Assembly: GCF_004521985.1 (NCBI RefSeq)
Contig: NZ_SBHZ01000029.1
Location: 1-32,931 of the forward strand
DNA from: Ectopseudomonas khazarica
GTDB taxonomy: Bacteria; Pseudomonadota; Gammaproteobacteria; Pseudomonadales; Pseudomonadaceae
DNA: 32,931 bases
Reading direction: 5' to 3'
Under the pieces are notes generated by a model. The model made no database searches. It worked only from the letters and a program-made list of their open reading frames with translations, and had not been told where the DNA came from. Shown here piece by piece: positions 1 through 9,646 of this stretch (the first letter of the stretch is position 1; the number at the start of each line of letters is the position of its first letter). The position numbers were made by a program, and so were the translations under genes.

Positions 1-613
1 CCCCGGGACCCACCCGGGCCTCCAGGTCGCCGGCACTCAGTGCCACCGCCTGGCGGCGCAGGATCGCCAGCGGCGCGATCAGCACGCGGTACAACAGCAG
101 GCCGAGCAATACCGCGAGCACGGCCGGTAGCACCCGCTGCAGCAGGACTTCCCAGATGTCGTTGTAGCGACGTGGGTTCAGACGCTGCGGCAGCTCCATG
201 ATCAGGCGCGCCTGGTCGTCGCTGAACGGAATGGAAAACGCCGGTGTGCCCCCGGGACGTCCGACGGAGAAATCCAGCGCCCGCACGAAATCCAGGCGCT
301 GCCGCGCCTCCCCGTCCAGCGGCTGCGAGGACAGCGAACGCAGCTCGGCGTCGACCACCACCGCCCAGACCTGCTCGCGTTCGCGCAATGCCCGCAGAAA
401 ACCATCGACGCCCTCGGCCCCGTCTTCACGCCAGGCACGCTCGGCGGCGTGCGCGTAATCGCCGAGCACCGCCTTGGTCGAGTCAGACAGGTAGGAAGTG
501 TTCTGCAGCAGGAGGCGACCGATATCGACATGCAGGCTGACCAGCAACAGGCAGAACAGCGCCAGTGCACCGCTCAGTTTCCACAGCAGCGAGTGCCGCC
601 CCGGCAGGCTCAT
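1..613 (-). CDS. pirS: Sensor histidine kinase, PirS-like (partial, N-terminal part)
   Basis: This is the N-terminal ~204 residues of a membrane sensor kinase; the rest lies beyond the window start. Seen: the start ATG overlaps the stop of the response-regulator gene (ATGA). A first membrane segment lies at about residues 10-30 (LLWKLSGALALFCLLLVSL), followed by a periplasmic region of about 130 residues. A second membrane segment lies near residues 160-180 (VLPAVLAVLLGLLLYRVL) and leads into a HAMP-type stretch (APLAILRRQAVALSAGDLEA). The His-box and ATPase domains are not in view. Known: pirRS lies beside gacS in P. aeruginosa and controls the ferric-enterobactin receptor gene pirA. Inference: the name rests on that synteny and the Fur-like box upstream of the pair; another OmpR-type pair is possible. 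Confidence 0.75.
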   Translation of the reverse strand, partial: MSLPGRHSLLWKLSGALALFCLLLVSLHVDIGRLLLQNTSYLSDSTKAVLGDYAHAAERAWREDGAEGVDGFLRALREREQVWAVVVDAELRSLSSQPLDGEARQRLDFVRALDFSVGRPGGTPAFSIPFSDDQARLIMELPQRLNPRRYNDIWEVLLQRVLPAVLAVLLGLLLYRVLIAPLAILRRQAVALSAGDLEARVGPG

Positions 614-1320
614 GGGCTGACCTGCACCATCACGTAGCCCTTGCCCCAGGCGGTGTCCACCCGCGCATCGGCATAGCCGATGGCCTGCAGCTTGCGGCGC
701 ACGTGGCTGACATGCATGTCCAGGCTGCGATCATGCTGGGCATAGGCGCGACGCAACGCCTGCTGATAGAGGAAGGGTTTGCTCAGGACTTCCTCGCGGT
801 TGCGCCAGAGCAGTTCCAGCACCCGGTACTCGCTGGGCGTCAGCCCGGCCCACTGCCCGGCATGCGAGACATCACTGCGCCCCTCGTCGAAGCTCAGCCC
901 CTCGTCGCTCCTGGGGGCCTGCTGCTCGTGCCGTTCGTAGGCCACGCGGCGCAGGATCGCTTCGATCCGCACGCTCAGCTCACCCAGGCTGAAGGGCTTG
1001 GGCAAATAGTCGTCCGCCCCCTGGCTGAAGCCGGCGATGCGGTTCTGCTCGTCGCCCAGCGCCGACATCAGCAACACCGGCACCCGGCGACGCTGGCGCA
1101 AACGCTGCAGGGCCTCCAGGCCGTTGGTGCCCGGCAGCATGATGTCCATCAGCACCAGGTCGAAGTCCTCGCGCTCGGCCAGGCTCAGCCCCTCGCTGCC
1201 ATCGTGGCTGAGGGTCACCTCATAGCCGCGGCGCATCAGGTCGGCCTGCAGGTGGCTGGCCAGCAGAGGGTCATCTTCGACGGCGAGAATGCGGGCAGAC
1301 ACGGGAGAATGAGCCATCAT
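610..1320 (-). CDS. pirR: OmpR-family response regulator, PirR-like
   Basis: A 236-residue cytoplasmic transcription regulator. The receiver domain (about residues 10-125) shows the acidic pair in AVEDDP, the phospho-acceptor D59 in DLVLMDIMLPG and the lysine in DYLPKPF. A C-terminal winged helix (about 140-235) contains LTPSEYRVLELLWRN and the DMHVSHVRRKL recognition region. It is the first gene of a two-gene minus-strand operon, with its stop overlapping the kinase start by four bases. A Fur-box-like site sits 15-33 bases upstream of the start. Two consecutive ATG codons open the frame and no strong ribosome-binding site is visible, so the exact start is uncertain by one codon. The family call is firm; the symbol rests on adjacency to gacS and the iron box. 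Confidence 0.85.
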   Translation of the reverse strand: MMAHSPVSARILAVEDDPLLASHLQADLMRRGYEVTLSHDGSEGLSLAEREDFDLVLMDIMLPGTNGLEALQRLRQRRRVPVLLMSALGDEQNRIAGFSQGADDYLPKPFSLGELSVRIEAILRRVAYERHEQQAPRSDEGLSFDEGRSDVSHAGQWAGLTPSEYRVLELLWRNREEVLSKPFLYQQALRRAYAQHDRSLDMHVSHVRRKLQAIGYADARVDTAWGKGYVMVQVSP

Positions 1321-1334
1321 CGGGGACCACGGAA

Positions 1335-1353
1335 TAAAATGAGAATAATTCTA
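1335..1353. promoter_or_regulatory. Fur-box-like site between pirR and gacS
   Basis: The 19-mer TAAAATGAGAATAATTCTA matches the classical Fur consensus GATAATGATAATCATTATC at 13 of 19 positions by my count. It lies just upstream of pirR (start 1320) and about 80 bases upstream of gacS (start 1436) on the other strand. Iron control of the PirRS pair is the likely meaning; no binding data can be inferred from sequence alone. Confidence 0.5.
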
Positions 1354-1424
1354 CCTCCTAAACGACAACCGCTCACCTGAAGATTCCGTCGCGCCGAATC
1401 GCTACACTGCGCGGATGTCATTAC

Positions 1425-1430
1425 GGAGAG
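1425..1430 (+). promoter_or_regulatory. Ribosome-binding site deciding the gacS GTG start
   Basis: GGAGAG is placed five bases before a GTG at 1436. The in-frame ATG at 1415 has no Shine-Dalgarno sequence. The GTG start yields the N-terminus MFKDLGIKGRVLLL, which is the form I recall for GacS proteins. Confidence 0.75.
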
Positions 1431-1435
1431 ACATC

Positions 1436-4186
<2,751 letters not shown>

Positions 4187-4195
4187 GGAACCGCC

Positions 4196-5191
4196 ATGCG
4201 TATCTGCCTGTTCAGCAGCAAGCCCTACGACCGGGAATCCTTCCTCGCGGCCGGCGCGCCATCCGACTGGCAGCTGCACTTTCACGAGGCGCGCCTGACC
4301 CTGGACAGCTCTGCGCTGGCCGCTGGCAGCGAGGTGGTCTGCGCCTTCATCAACGACGAGCTGTCCGCCCCGGTGCTGGAGCGCCTGGCCGCCCAGGGCA
4401 CACGCCTGATCGCCCTGCGTTCGGCCGGCTACAACCATGTCGACCTGCAGGCAGCGCAACGCCTGGGGCTGCCGGTGGTGCGGGTACCGGCCTATTCGCC
4501 GCACGCGGTGGCCGAACACGCCGTTGCCCTGGTGCTGGCCCTGAACCGGCGCATCCATCGCGCCTTCAACCGTACCCGCGAAGGTGATTTCTCCCTGCAT
4601 GGGCTGACCGGCTTCGACCTCCACGGCAAGACCGTGGGCGTGGTCGGAGGCGGCAAGATCGGCCAGGCCTTCGCCCGCATCATGCACGGCTTCGGCTGCC
4701 AGGTACTGATCTACGACCCCTACCCGCTGGCCGGGCTCGAAGCACTCGGCGCCCGTCAGGCCACGCTCGATGAAGTGATCGCCAGCAGCGACATCCTCAG
4801 CCTGCACTGCCCGCTGACCGAGGCCAGCCACCACCTGATCGACAGCGCCCGCCTGGCACAGATGAAACCCGGCGTGATGCTGATCAATACCGGCCGTGGT
4901 GCGCTGGTCGACGCACCCGCGCTGATCGCCGCGCTGAAGAGCGGCCAGCTCGGCTACCTGGGGCTGGATGTCTATGAAGAGGAATCTGAGCTGTTCTTCG
5001 AGGATCACTCCGACCGCCCGCTGCAGGACGACACCCTGGCCCGGCTGCTGACCTTCCCCAACGTCATCATCACCGCGCATCAGGCCTTTCTGACCCGCGA
5101 AGCGCTCGGCGCCATCGCCCGCACCACGCTGGACAACATCGCCGCCTGGGTCGCGGGCACGCCGGGCAATGAGGTCAAGGCCGGCGCGTGA
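4196..5191 (+). CDS. ldhA: D-lactate dehydrogenase, fermentative type
   Basis: A 331-residue NAD-dependent 2-hydroxyacid dehydrogenase interconverting pyruvate and D-lactate in the cytoplasm. The nucleotide-binding signature VGVVGGGKIGQAFA lies at 147-160. Catalytic residues expected for the family are present: R234 in INTGRGALVD, E263 in DVYEEE and H295 in IITAHQAF. Length is normal. The ribosome-binding site AGGAA lies just before the ATG, nine bases after gacS, so co-transcription with gacS is likely. From memory, ldhA also follows gacS in P. aeruginosa, which supports the LdhA assignment over other D-2-hydroxyacid dehydrogenases. Confidence 0.93.
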   Translation: MRICLFSSKPYDRESFLAAGAPSDWQLHFHEARLTLDSSALAAGSEVVCAFINDELSAPVLERLAAQGTRLIALRSAGYNHVDLQAAQRLGLPVVRVPAYSPHAVAEHAVALVLALNRRIHRAFNRTREGDFSLHGLTGFDLHGKTVGVVGGGKIGQAFARIMHGFGCQVLIYDPYPLAGLEALGARQATLDEVIASSDILSLHCPLTEASHHLIDSARLAQMKPGVMLINTGRGALVDAPALIAALKSGQLGYLGLDVYEEESELFFEDHSDRPLQDDTLARLLTFPNVIITAHQAFLTREALGAIARTTLDNIAAWVAGTPGNEVKAGA

Positions 5192-5218
5192 TAGCATGCC
5201 GGCTGATCCGGAGGACCC

Positions 5219-5650
5219 ATGGCCGAACACGATTTCCGCTACACCCTGCTCAACCCGCAACACACCCTCACCGAATGCCGCGCGCTGGCGCCGGGCCGCT
5301 ACCAGGTCACCGGCAACGGCGGCTCGATCCAGGCCAACGACGTCCTGCTGGTCACCCTCAAGGGCAGCCGTGACCTGCACATGCGCCTGCAGGTGGAGAA
5401 GGTCCGTCACCTGATCAATCCGCCCGGCCAATGGCTGGCCGTGTGCAAAGGCCCGCAGTTCAAGGAGCTGGCCATTCACAACTGGCAGGTCAACTGCGAT
5501 GGCTGCGGCAAGCAGCTGGATTTCGAATTCGCCGTCGACGCGGCACTTGGCAAGGCCGCCCAGGCCCCGGCTGCCGAGGCGCGCATCGCCGAACTGGGCT
5601 GGCGCAACGACGCCGGCCGTCATCTGTGCCGCACCTGCCAGGAAGCCTGA
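5219..5650 (+). CDS. Conserved hypothetical protein with C-terminal zinc-ribbon cysteines
   Basis: A 143-residue soluble protein I cannot name. It has no signal peptide or membrane segment. Two CxxC pairs, C93/C96 (VNCDGCGK) and C137/C140 (HLCRTCQEA), are spaced as in a zinc ribbon. The N-terminal 70 residues look like a small beta-rich domain (VLLVTLKGS, LHMRLQVEKVRHLINPP). The ribosome-binding site GGAGGA precedes the ATG by four bases. It follows ldhA by 27 bases and precedes the lipoprotein gene by two, so it is part of the gacS-ldhA transcript. A gene of this kind sits at the equivalent place in P. aeruginosa, from memory. The zinc-binding role is inference from the cysteines. Confidence 0.8.
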   Translation: MAEHDFRYTLLNPQHTLTECRALAPGRYQVTGNGGSIQANDVLLVTLKGSRDLHMRLQVEKVRHLINPPGQWLAVCKGPQFKELAIHNWQVNCDGCGKQLDFEFAVDAALGKAAQAPAAEARIAELGWRNDAGRHLCRTCQEA

Positions 5651-5652
5651 CC

Positions 5653-6051
5653 ATGCACCGCGCCCTGCCCCTCGCCCTGCTGACAACGACGCTGGTCGGT
5701 TGCGCCAGCGATGCACCGCAACTGGAAACCGAGCACAGCTACCGCGTCGAATGGATCGGTGAACGCCCGCTGATCGACCGCAGCCACCTGACCATCACCT
5801 TCGCCGCCGACGGTCGTGCCCACGGCAACGCGGGCTGCAACCACTGGTTCGCCGGTTACACGCTGGCTGGCGAACACCTGCGCTTCGAGGCCCCCGGCAG
5901 CACGCGCAAGCTATGCGCCCCGGCCCTGATGGAGCAGGAGCAGCGCTTCCTTGCCGCATTGGGCCAGGTGCAGCGCTGGGACTTCAACGCCATCGGCCAG
6001 CTGCAACTGTGGCCGGCCAGCGGCAAGCCGATCCGCCTCTGGGCCGAGTGA
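5653..6051 (+). CDS. META-domain lipoprotein (HslJ-like)
   Basis: A 132-residue protein with a short lipoprotein signal. The lipobox LVGC places the modified cysteine at residue 17, so the mature protein should be anchored in an envelope membrane. The body has the META/HslJ pattern: a strand-rich fold with TITFAADGRAHGNAGCNHWFAG, then a charged stretch and a second conserved cysteine region (STRKLCAPALMEQEQRFLAAL). HslJ-type proteins in other bacteria have been linked to heat stress or novobiocin tolerance; a role here is unknown. The start was chosen at the ATG two bases after the previous stop, because it yields the signal peptide. It is the last gene of the plus-strand run before a hairpin. 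Confidence 0.85.
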   Translation: MHRALPLALLTTTLVGCASDAPQLETEHSYRVEWIGERPLIDRSHLTITFAADGRAHGNAGCNHWFAGYTLAGEHLRFEAPGSTRKLCAPALMEQEQRFLAALGQVQRWDFNAIGQLQLWPASGKPIRLWAE

Positions 6052-6064
6052 GACCACTTTAGAC

Positions 6065-6099
6065 GGCGCTCAGCGACAACGCCGTTGTCGCTGAGCGCC
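6065..6099. terminator. Strong hairpin between convergent genes
   Basis: A perfect inverted repeat of 17 bases (GGCGCTCAGCGACAACG and its complement) is separated by one base, so about 15-16 pairs would form around a small loop. It lies between the convergent ends of the lipoprotein gene and dinB. No clear T-run follows on either strand, so it is a probable bidirectional termination or 3'-stabilising structure rather than a textbook intrinsic terminator. Confidence 0.6.
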
Positions 6100-6109
6100 C
6101 CGCTTCCTG

Positions 6110-7168
6110 TCAGGCGAACAGATCCAGCTGTTCCTGGCGCCCACGCATGTCGTGCAGGCGAACGCCGACCCCAAGCAGACGTACGGGCCTTTCGCCCCGG
6201 GCGAAGGCGTTGCTCAGCAGCAGCCGGTAACTGTCCAGATCGAGGCTGGCGCCCGCCTGCTCCAGGGTGGTCTGGGTGAAGTCATGGAACTTGACCTTGA
6301 CGAAGGGCTTGTCCGGCCGATAGCTGGCATCCAGACGCAGCAGGCGACCGCGCATTTCCTCGAGCAGCGCCGGCAACCTCTGCAGGCAACTCTCCAGGTC
6401 CGGCAGGTCCTGATCGAAGGTGTGCTCGACGCTCAATGACTGGCGTCGGCTGTCCACCTGCACGGCGCGCTCGTCGATGCCATGCGCCAGGCGCCACAGG
6501 CGCTCGCCGAAACTGCCGAACTCACGCACCAGCGCCAGCTTGTTCCAGTCGCGCAGGTCCATGCAGGTACGGATGCCCAGACGCGTCAGCTTGTCCGCCG
6601 TGACCTTGCCGACCCCGTGCAGCTTGTTCACCGGCAACTCGGCGACGAAGTCGTCGACCTGATCCGGCGTGATGACGAACAGCCCGTTGGGCTTGCGCCA
6701 GTCACTGGCGATCTTGGCCAGGAACTTGTTCGGCGCCACGCCCGCCGATACGGTGATGTGCAGCTCCTGCGCCACGCGCCGACGGATTTCCTGAGCGATA
6801 CGCGTGGCACTGCCGGAAAAATGCGGCGAGTCGCTGACATCGAGGTAGGCCTCGTCCAGCGACAGCGGCTCGATCAGATCGGTGAACTGGCGGAAGATGG
6901 CGTGGATTTCGCGGGAAACCGCGCGATAGGCCTCGAAACGTGGTTTGACGATCAGCAGGTCAGGACACAGCTTCAGCGCATGCCGCGAGGACATCGCCGA
7001 GCGCACGCCATACGCCCGCGCCTCGTAGTTGCAGGTGGCGATCACCCCACGCCGATCCGCAGAACCGCCCACCGCCAGCGGGCGGCTGGCCAGGCTCGGG
7101 TCGTCGCGCATCTCGATTGCCGCATAGAAGCAGTCGCAGTCGACGTGGATAATTTTTCGCTGGCTCAT
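6110..7168 (-). CDS. dinB: DNA polymerase IV (Y-family)
   Basis: A 352-residue error-prone translesion polymerase. Seen: the N-terminal HVDCDCFYAAIE with metal ligand D10, and the palm motif SLDEAYLDV with D105 and E106. Also present are the VSAGVAPNKFLAKIASD and KPNGLF stretches, a helix-hairpin-helix region (LPVNKLHGVGKVTADKL), a little-finger domain and a C-terminal beta-clamp binding tail QLDLFA. Length matches the family. The gene is convergent with the gacS-ldhA operon and has no gene close upstream. I looked for a LexA box (CTGT-N8-ACAG) upstream and did not find a convincing one, so SOS control is not supported by what I can see. From memory, dinB is also in this neighbourhood in P. 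aeruginosa. Confidence 0.96.
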   Translation of the reverse strand: MSQRKIIHVDCDCFYAAIEMRDDPSLASRPLAVGGSADRRGVIATCNYEARAYGVRSAMSSRHALKLCPDLLIVKPRFEAYRAVSREIHAIFRQFTDLIEPLSLDEAYLDVSDSPHFSGSATRIAQEIRRRVAQELHITVSAGVAPNKFLAKIASDWRKPNGLFVITPDQVDDFVAELPVNKLHGVGKVTADKLTRLGIRTCMDLRDWNKLALVREFGSFGERLWRLAHGIDERAVQVDSRRQSLSVEHTFDQDLPDLESCLQRLPALLEEMRGRLLRLDASYRPDKPFVKVKFHDFTQTTLEQAGASLDLDSYRLLLSNAFARGERPVRLLGVGVRLHDMRGRQEQLDLFA

Positions 7169-7468
7169 AGGGCGTCGATTTTACGTGCATGCCCCCATGA
7201 AAGACGACAGCTGAATATTGCTCCGCTGAATACCTTAGAGGTGTTCTACCAGACGTTATGCACCGAGACCGTCATAGGTATTGCTCAACCAGTAAGCAGT
7301 AGAAAGAAACAACGCGACCTGGCAGTCTTGCCGACCACTCTCGACAACCAATTCAGCTGACCAACTCGCTCAGCCTGATGATGGGGTCTCCGTTGTAAGC
7401 AAATGACCACAATCCAAACCAGACCATGCCTGGTTGCCATCCTGAAACCTGCAGGCTAGAGTTCGGCC
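7169..7468. other. Gene-free stretch upstream of dinB
   Basis: About 300 bases of noticeably lower GC (roughly 45% in the line from 7201). I see no open frame with a ribosome-binding site and no recognisable element. It must contain the dinB promoter and the left edge of the islet that continues to 8684. Confidence 0.5.
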
Positions 7469-7710
7469 GTCGTGGTCAATCCCACGACCGGGTGTGACAA
7501 CCCGAATCGTTCGAGGCGCGGTAGCGCCATAGCCTAAGTAGCCAGCACTCCAAGTGCATGGTTACTTAATTTCTATGGTGGACCGTGTGGGGCAGGCTTT
7601 TGCCTGGCCGGTTCCCTCGGACGCCGGTTTGTCACCCCCGCACGGTCCGCCACCCATAGCCGAGTGACAACGGCGGGTGACGGCTCCTTAATCGTCTGAG
7701 GAGCATAAGG
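7469..7710 (+). ncRNA. Candidate structured leader RNA upstream of a small-gene cassette
   Basis: Six stem-loops follow one another. HP1 is 7469-7488 (GTCGTGG / CCACGAC). HP2 is 7515-7528 (GGCGC-GGTA-GCGCC). HP3 is 7535-7568, with 15 pairs around a three-base loop. A branched element covers 7573-7659: its closing stem pairs CTATGG with CCATAG and GACCGTG (7581-7587) with CACGGTC (7641-7647), and it holds two inner hairpins, CAGGC-TTTT-GCCTG (7593-7606) and a CCGG/CCGG stem (7608-7627). HP6 is 7683-7704 (GCTCCT / AGGAGC), directly before an AAGGA ribosome-binding site. Such density suggests a riboregulatory leader or a stable RNA. I cannot match it to a named RNA family, and whether it is transcribed is unproven. 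Confidence 0.5.
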
Positions 7711-7713
7711 AAA

Positions 7714-7800
7714 ATGCGCTATCCCCTTTTTACCCAAGAGCTCCGCCTTGGGCTTCAGGTCTTACTGTCCACCTCCGATGTTGAGGTGAACCATGGCTGA
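7714..7800 (+). CDS. Possible 28-residue small ORF ahead of the cassette
   Basis: ATG at 7714 is preceded three bases upstream by AAGGA and runs for 28 codons to TGA at 7798-7800. The peptide begins MRYPLFTQELRLGLQ and is leucine-rich. Its last codons overlap the start of the next gene (ATG 7793), the arrangement expected for translational coupling. It has no recognisable domain. It may be a leader peptide or a real small protein; chance cannot be excluded. Confidence 0.4.
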   Translation: MRYPLFTQELRLGLQVLLSTSDVEVNHG

Positions 7801-8062
7801 GTTCGAATCCGGTGTTGTACCTTTTCCGATGCGGCGAAGCCCGCTGCGTGAATCAGAACGTTCCCCCTTAGCCTCTGAAGCAGCAGCTGAACGACGCGGT
7901 GAAATGCTCAGCAATTTATTGGATCAGTTGGCCGAGGCAGACGGTTTGCAGCCAACAGACCTGCGCGTGCGAGTCGCCGCTTACGCTGCTTTGGAGTTGC
8001 TAAATGAAATGGTCGTGCTCTATCGCCGAGCTTTATCCGAGGCACGAGGAGGTGCGAGATGA
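7793..8062 (+). CDS. Small hypothetical protein, cassette gene 1
   Basis: An 89-residue soluble protein I do not recognise. The first 35 residues are rich in Arg, Ser and Glu and look disordered (VVPFPMRRSPLRESERSP). The rest is predicted helical and acidic to hydrophobic (LSNLLDQLAEADGLQPTDL, VAAYAALELLNEMVVLYRRAL), suggesting a small helical bundle or dimer. No signal peptide, membrane segment or cysteines are present. The GAGGTG ribosome-binding site lies four bases before the ATG. Its stop overlaps the next start (ATGA), so the two proteins are probably made together. Base composition is lower in GC than in flanking genes. It could be phage- or plasmid-derived or a toxin/antitoxin-like pair, but nothing in the sequence proves either. 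Confidence 0.7.
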   Translation: MAEFESGVVPFPMRRSPLRESERSPLASEAAAERRGEMLSNLLDQLAEADGLQPTDLRVRVAAYAALELLNEMVVLYRRALSEARGGAR

Positions 8063-8319
8063 GCAAGAGTGCAATGACCTATCTGCCACCTCACGAAGAC
8101 CTCCCAGGTGTTGAAATCATTTGGACTACGGAGTGCAGGGAAGCATTCAACCAAGGTGCAAAACTGGCACAGACCTGGCTTGACAACGCCCGAGGCGGCT
8201 GGCTCTGGGCGATCATGATTGCCGAGCGCGATCTCCTACCTTGCGCTCTAGAAAGGCGTGCCTTCGAGGTCGGATTTCTAAGTCGTATCCACCAGCGAAT
8301 TGGTTCACAGCATTCCTGA
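8059..8319 (+). CDS. Small hypothetical protein, cassette gene 2
   Basis: An 86-residue protein of unknown function. A strong ribosome-binding site, GAGGAGGTG, sits inside the end of the preceding gene and the start overlaps that gene's stop (ATGA). The sequence has a proline-rich N-terminus (TYLPPHEDLPGVEIIW) and aromatic-rich helical segments (CREAFNQGAKLAQTWLDN, GGWLWAIMIAERDLLP), with two cysteines. The GGWLWAIMIA stretch is hydrophobic but short for a membrane helix. No family is recognised. The tight coupling to gene 1 and the long structured leader suggest one functional unit; what it does is not readable from sequence. Confidence 0.7.
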   Translation: MSKSAMTYLPPHEDLPGVEIIWTTECREAFNQGAKLAQTWLDNARGGWLWAIMIAERDLLPCALERRAFEVGFLSRIHQRIGSQHS

Positions 8320-8643
8320 GTAGCCAGCGAAAAGCTCCTCGCGCTGTAGGTGGTTTCTCTACGACAGCAGATTCAACCTAATGGTCGTCCAGGCTTTGTA
8401 ATGCCAAATCGCTTCGAAGATGAGAACGATTGACGCAGAGACAGGCTGTAGCAGGCTCTGCTATCAGATTGGTCACTCAACCAGCGGCGCTAGGTGGGGC
8501 AAAATAGGAGACGTGTACAGCAGTGACGCACCACTACGCAAACCCGCCTCGCGGCCTTGCCCAGCCTGGCCTGGAACCCTGAAGCCCAACGAGCGTTTGA
8601 CGCTAAGCATCTGAGTTGAAAACAGTTTTCTAGCAAATAGCGG
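8320..8643. other. Gene-free stretch before the tRNA genes
   Basis: About 320 bases of around 50-55% GC. Short open frames exist on both strands, but they lack ribosome-binding sites and one would run through the tRNA. I see no repeat of the tRNA 3' end that would mark an integration site. Confidence 0.5.
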
Positions 8644-8671
8644 TTGACAGGAAGATATCTGCCGGTAGAAT
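8644..8671 (+). promoter_or_regulatory. Sigma-70 promoter of the first tRNA-fMet
   Basis: TTGACA (8644-8649) and TAGAAT (8666-8671) are separated by 16 bases. A GC-rich discriminator typical of stringently controlled stable RNA promoters follows, and the tRNA begins 14 bases after the -10 element. Confidence 0.85.
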
Positions 8672-8684
8672 GCCGCCCCACAGA

Positions 8685-8761
<77 letters not shown>

Positions 8762-8769
8762 GCTTCACG

Positions 8770-8797
8770 AAAAGGCCACTCAATGAGTGGCCTTTTT
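8770..8797 (+). terminator. Intrinsic terminator of tRNA-fMet copy 1
   Basis: The stem AGGCCACTC / GAGTGGCCT has a three-base loop, with A-rich sequence before it and TTTTT after it. It begins nine bases after the tRNA CCA end. Confidence 0.9.
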
Positions 8798-8842
8798 GCT
8801 TTGGCGAAAAATTAACTTTTTCGATCAAAAGCAACAAATCGA

Positions 8843-8870
8843 TTGACAACCTCTCAAGCAAGCGTAGAAT
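8843..8870 (+). promoter_or_regulatory. Sigma-70 promoter of the second tRNA-fMet
   Basis: TTGACA (8843-8848) and TAGAAT (8865-8870) again have a 16-base spacer and a GC-rich discriminator. The two promoters share core hexamers but differ between them, so the second tRNA is independently transcribed. Confidence 0.85.
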
Positions 8871-8876
8871 TGCCGG

Positions 8877-8953
<77 letters not shown>

Positions 8954-8960
8954 CCTTCAG

Positions 8961-8989
8961 AAAAAGGCCACTCATCGAGTGGCCTTTTT
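8961..8989 (+). terminator. Intrinsic terminator of tRNA-fMet copy 2
   Basis: AAAAAGGCCACTC pairs with GAGTGGCCTTTTT around an ATC loop. It is nearly the same hairpin as after copy 1, with a different loop. Confidence 0.9.
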
Positions 8990-9089
8990 CGTTTCCGTGT
9001 CATTGACCTCCCTCAGCTTCGCTTAAGGCTATCGGCCTATTCTTGGCGTACCTGCCACAGACGCAGGACATTGACCGAGGAAAGCCTGA

Positions 9090-9638
9090 ATGAACTGGAA
9101 GAACACCCCACCACGCTATGGAAGCCTGTCCATTGGCCTGCACTGGCTGATGCTGATCCTGATCGCCGCCGTCTACGCCTGCATCGAACTCAAGGGCAAC
9201 TTTCCCAAGGGCAGCGATACCCGCGAACTGCTCAAGCAATGGCACTTCATGCTCGGTCTCGGCGTTCTCGCTCTGGTCTGGCTGCGCCTGCTGGCTCGGG
9301 CCCTGGGCAGCACGCCGGCGATCGTACCGCCGCAGCCATCCTGGCAGGCGCTGGCCGCGAAGCTGATGCACCTGGCGCTGTACGCCCTGATGATCGGCGC
9401 ACCGCTGGCCGGCTGGCTGATCCTCAGCGCCGCCGGCAAACCCATCCCCTTCTTCGGCCTCGAGCTTCCCGCACTGATCGGCCCGGACAAGGCACTGGCC
9501 GGGCAGATCAAGGAGCTGCACGAGCTGGCCGGCACCGCCGGCTACTGGCTGATCGGCCTGCATGCCGTCGCGGGTCTATACCATCACTATGTGATGCGCG
9601 ACAACACCCTGACCCGCATGCTGCCCGGACGCAATTGA
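9090..9638 (+). CDS. Cytochrome b561 (CybB family)
   Basis: A 182-residue inner-membrane di-haem b-type cytochrome. Four membrane helices are visible at about residues 13-33, 51-70, 90-112 and 148-167. Candidate haem-ligand histidines lie at H18 (GLHWLML), H52 (WHFMLG), H144 (LHELAG) and H158 (IGLHAVAG). Length and the opening NTPPRYGSLSIGLHW are typical of CybB, which oxidises ubiquinol and can pass electrons to superoxide. It is a single gene on the plus strand, between the tRNAs and rimO, with an inverted repeat and promoter after it. The family is firm; the physiological partner is not shown by sequence. Confidence 0.92.
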   Translation: MNWKNTPPRYGSLSIGLHWLMLILIAAVYACIELKGNFPKGSDTRELLKQWHFMLGLGVLALVWLRLLARALGSTPAIVPPQPSWQALAAKLMHLALYALMIGAPLAGWLILSAAGKPIPFFGLELPALIGPDKALAGQIKELHELAGTAGYWLIGLHAVAGLYHHYVMRDNTLTRMLPGRN

Positions 9639-9646
9639 GGTGAAGA

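Noticed and set aside
7169..7230. A LexA box upstream of dinB
   Set aside because: No CTGT-N8-ACAG arrangement with acceptable spacing was found; isolated ACAG/CTGT words occur but do not pair.
7575..7667. A 30-codon ORF (MVDRVGQAF...) inside the branched leader element
   Set aside because: There is no ribosome-binding site before its ATG, and the same bases are accounted for by paired stems.
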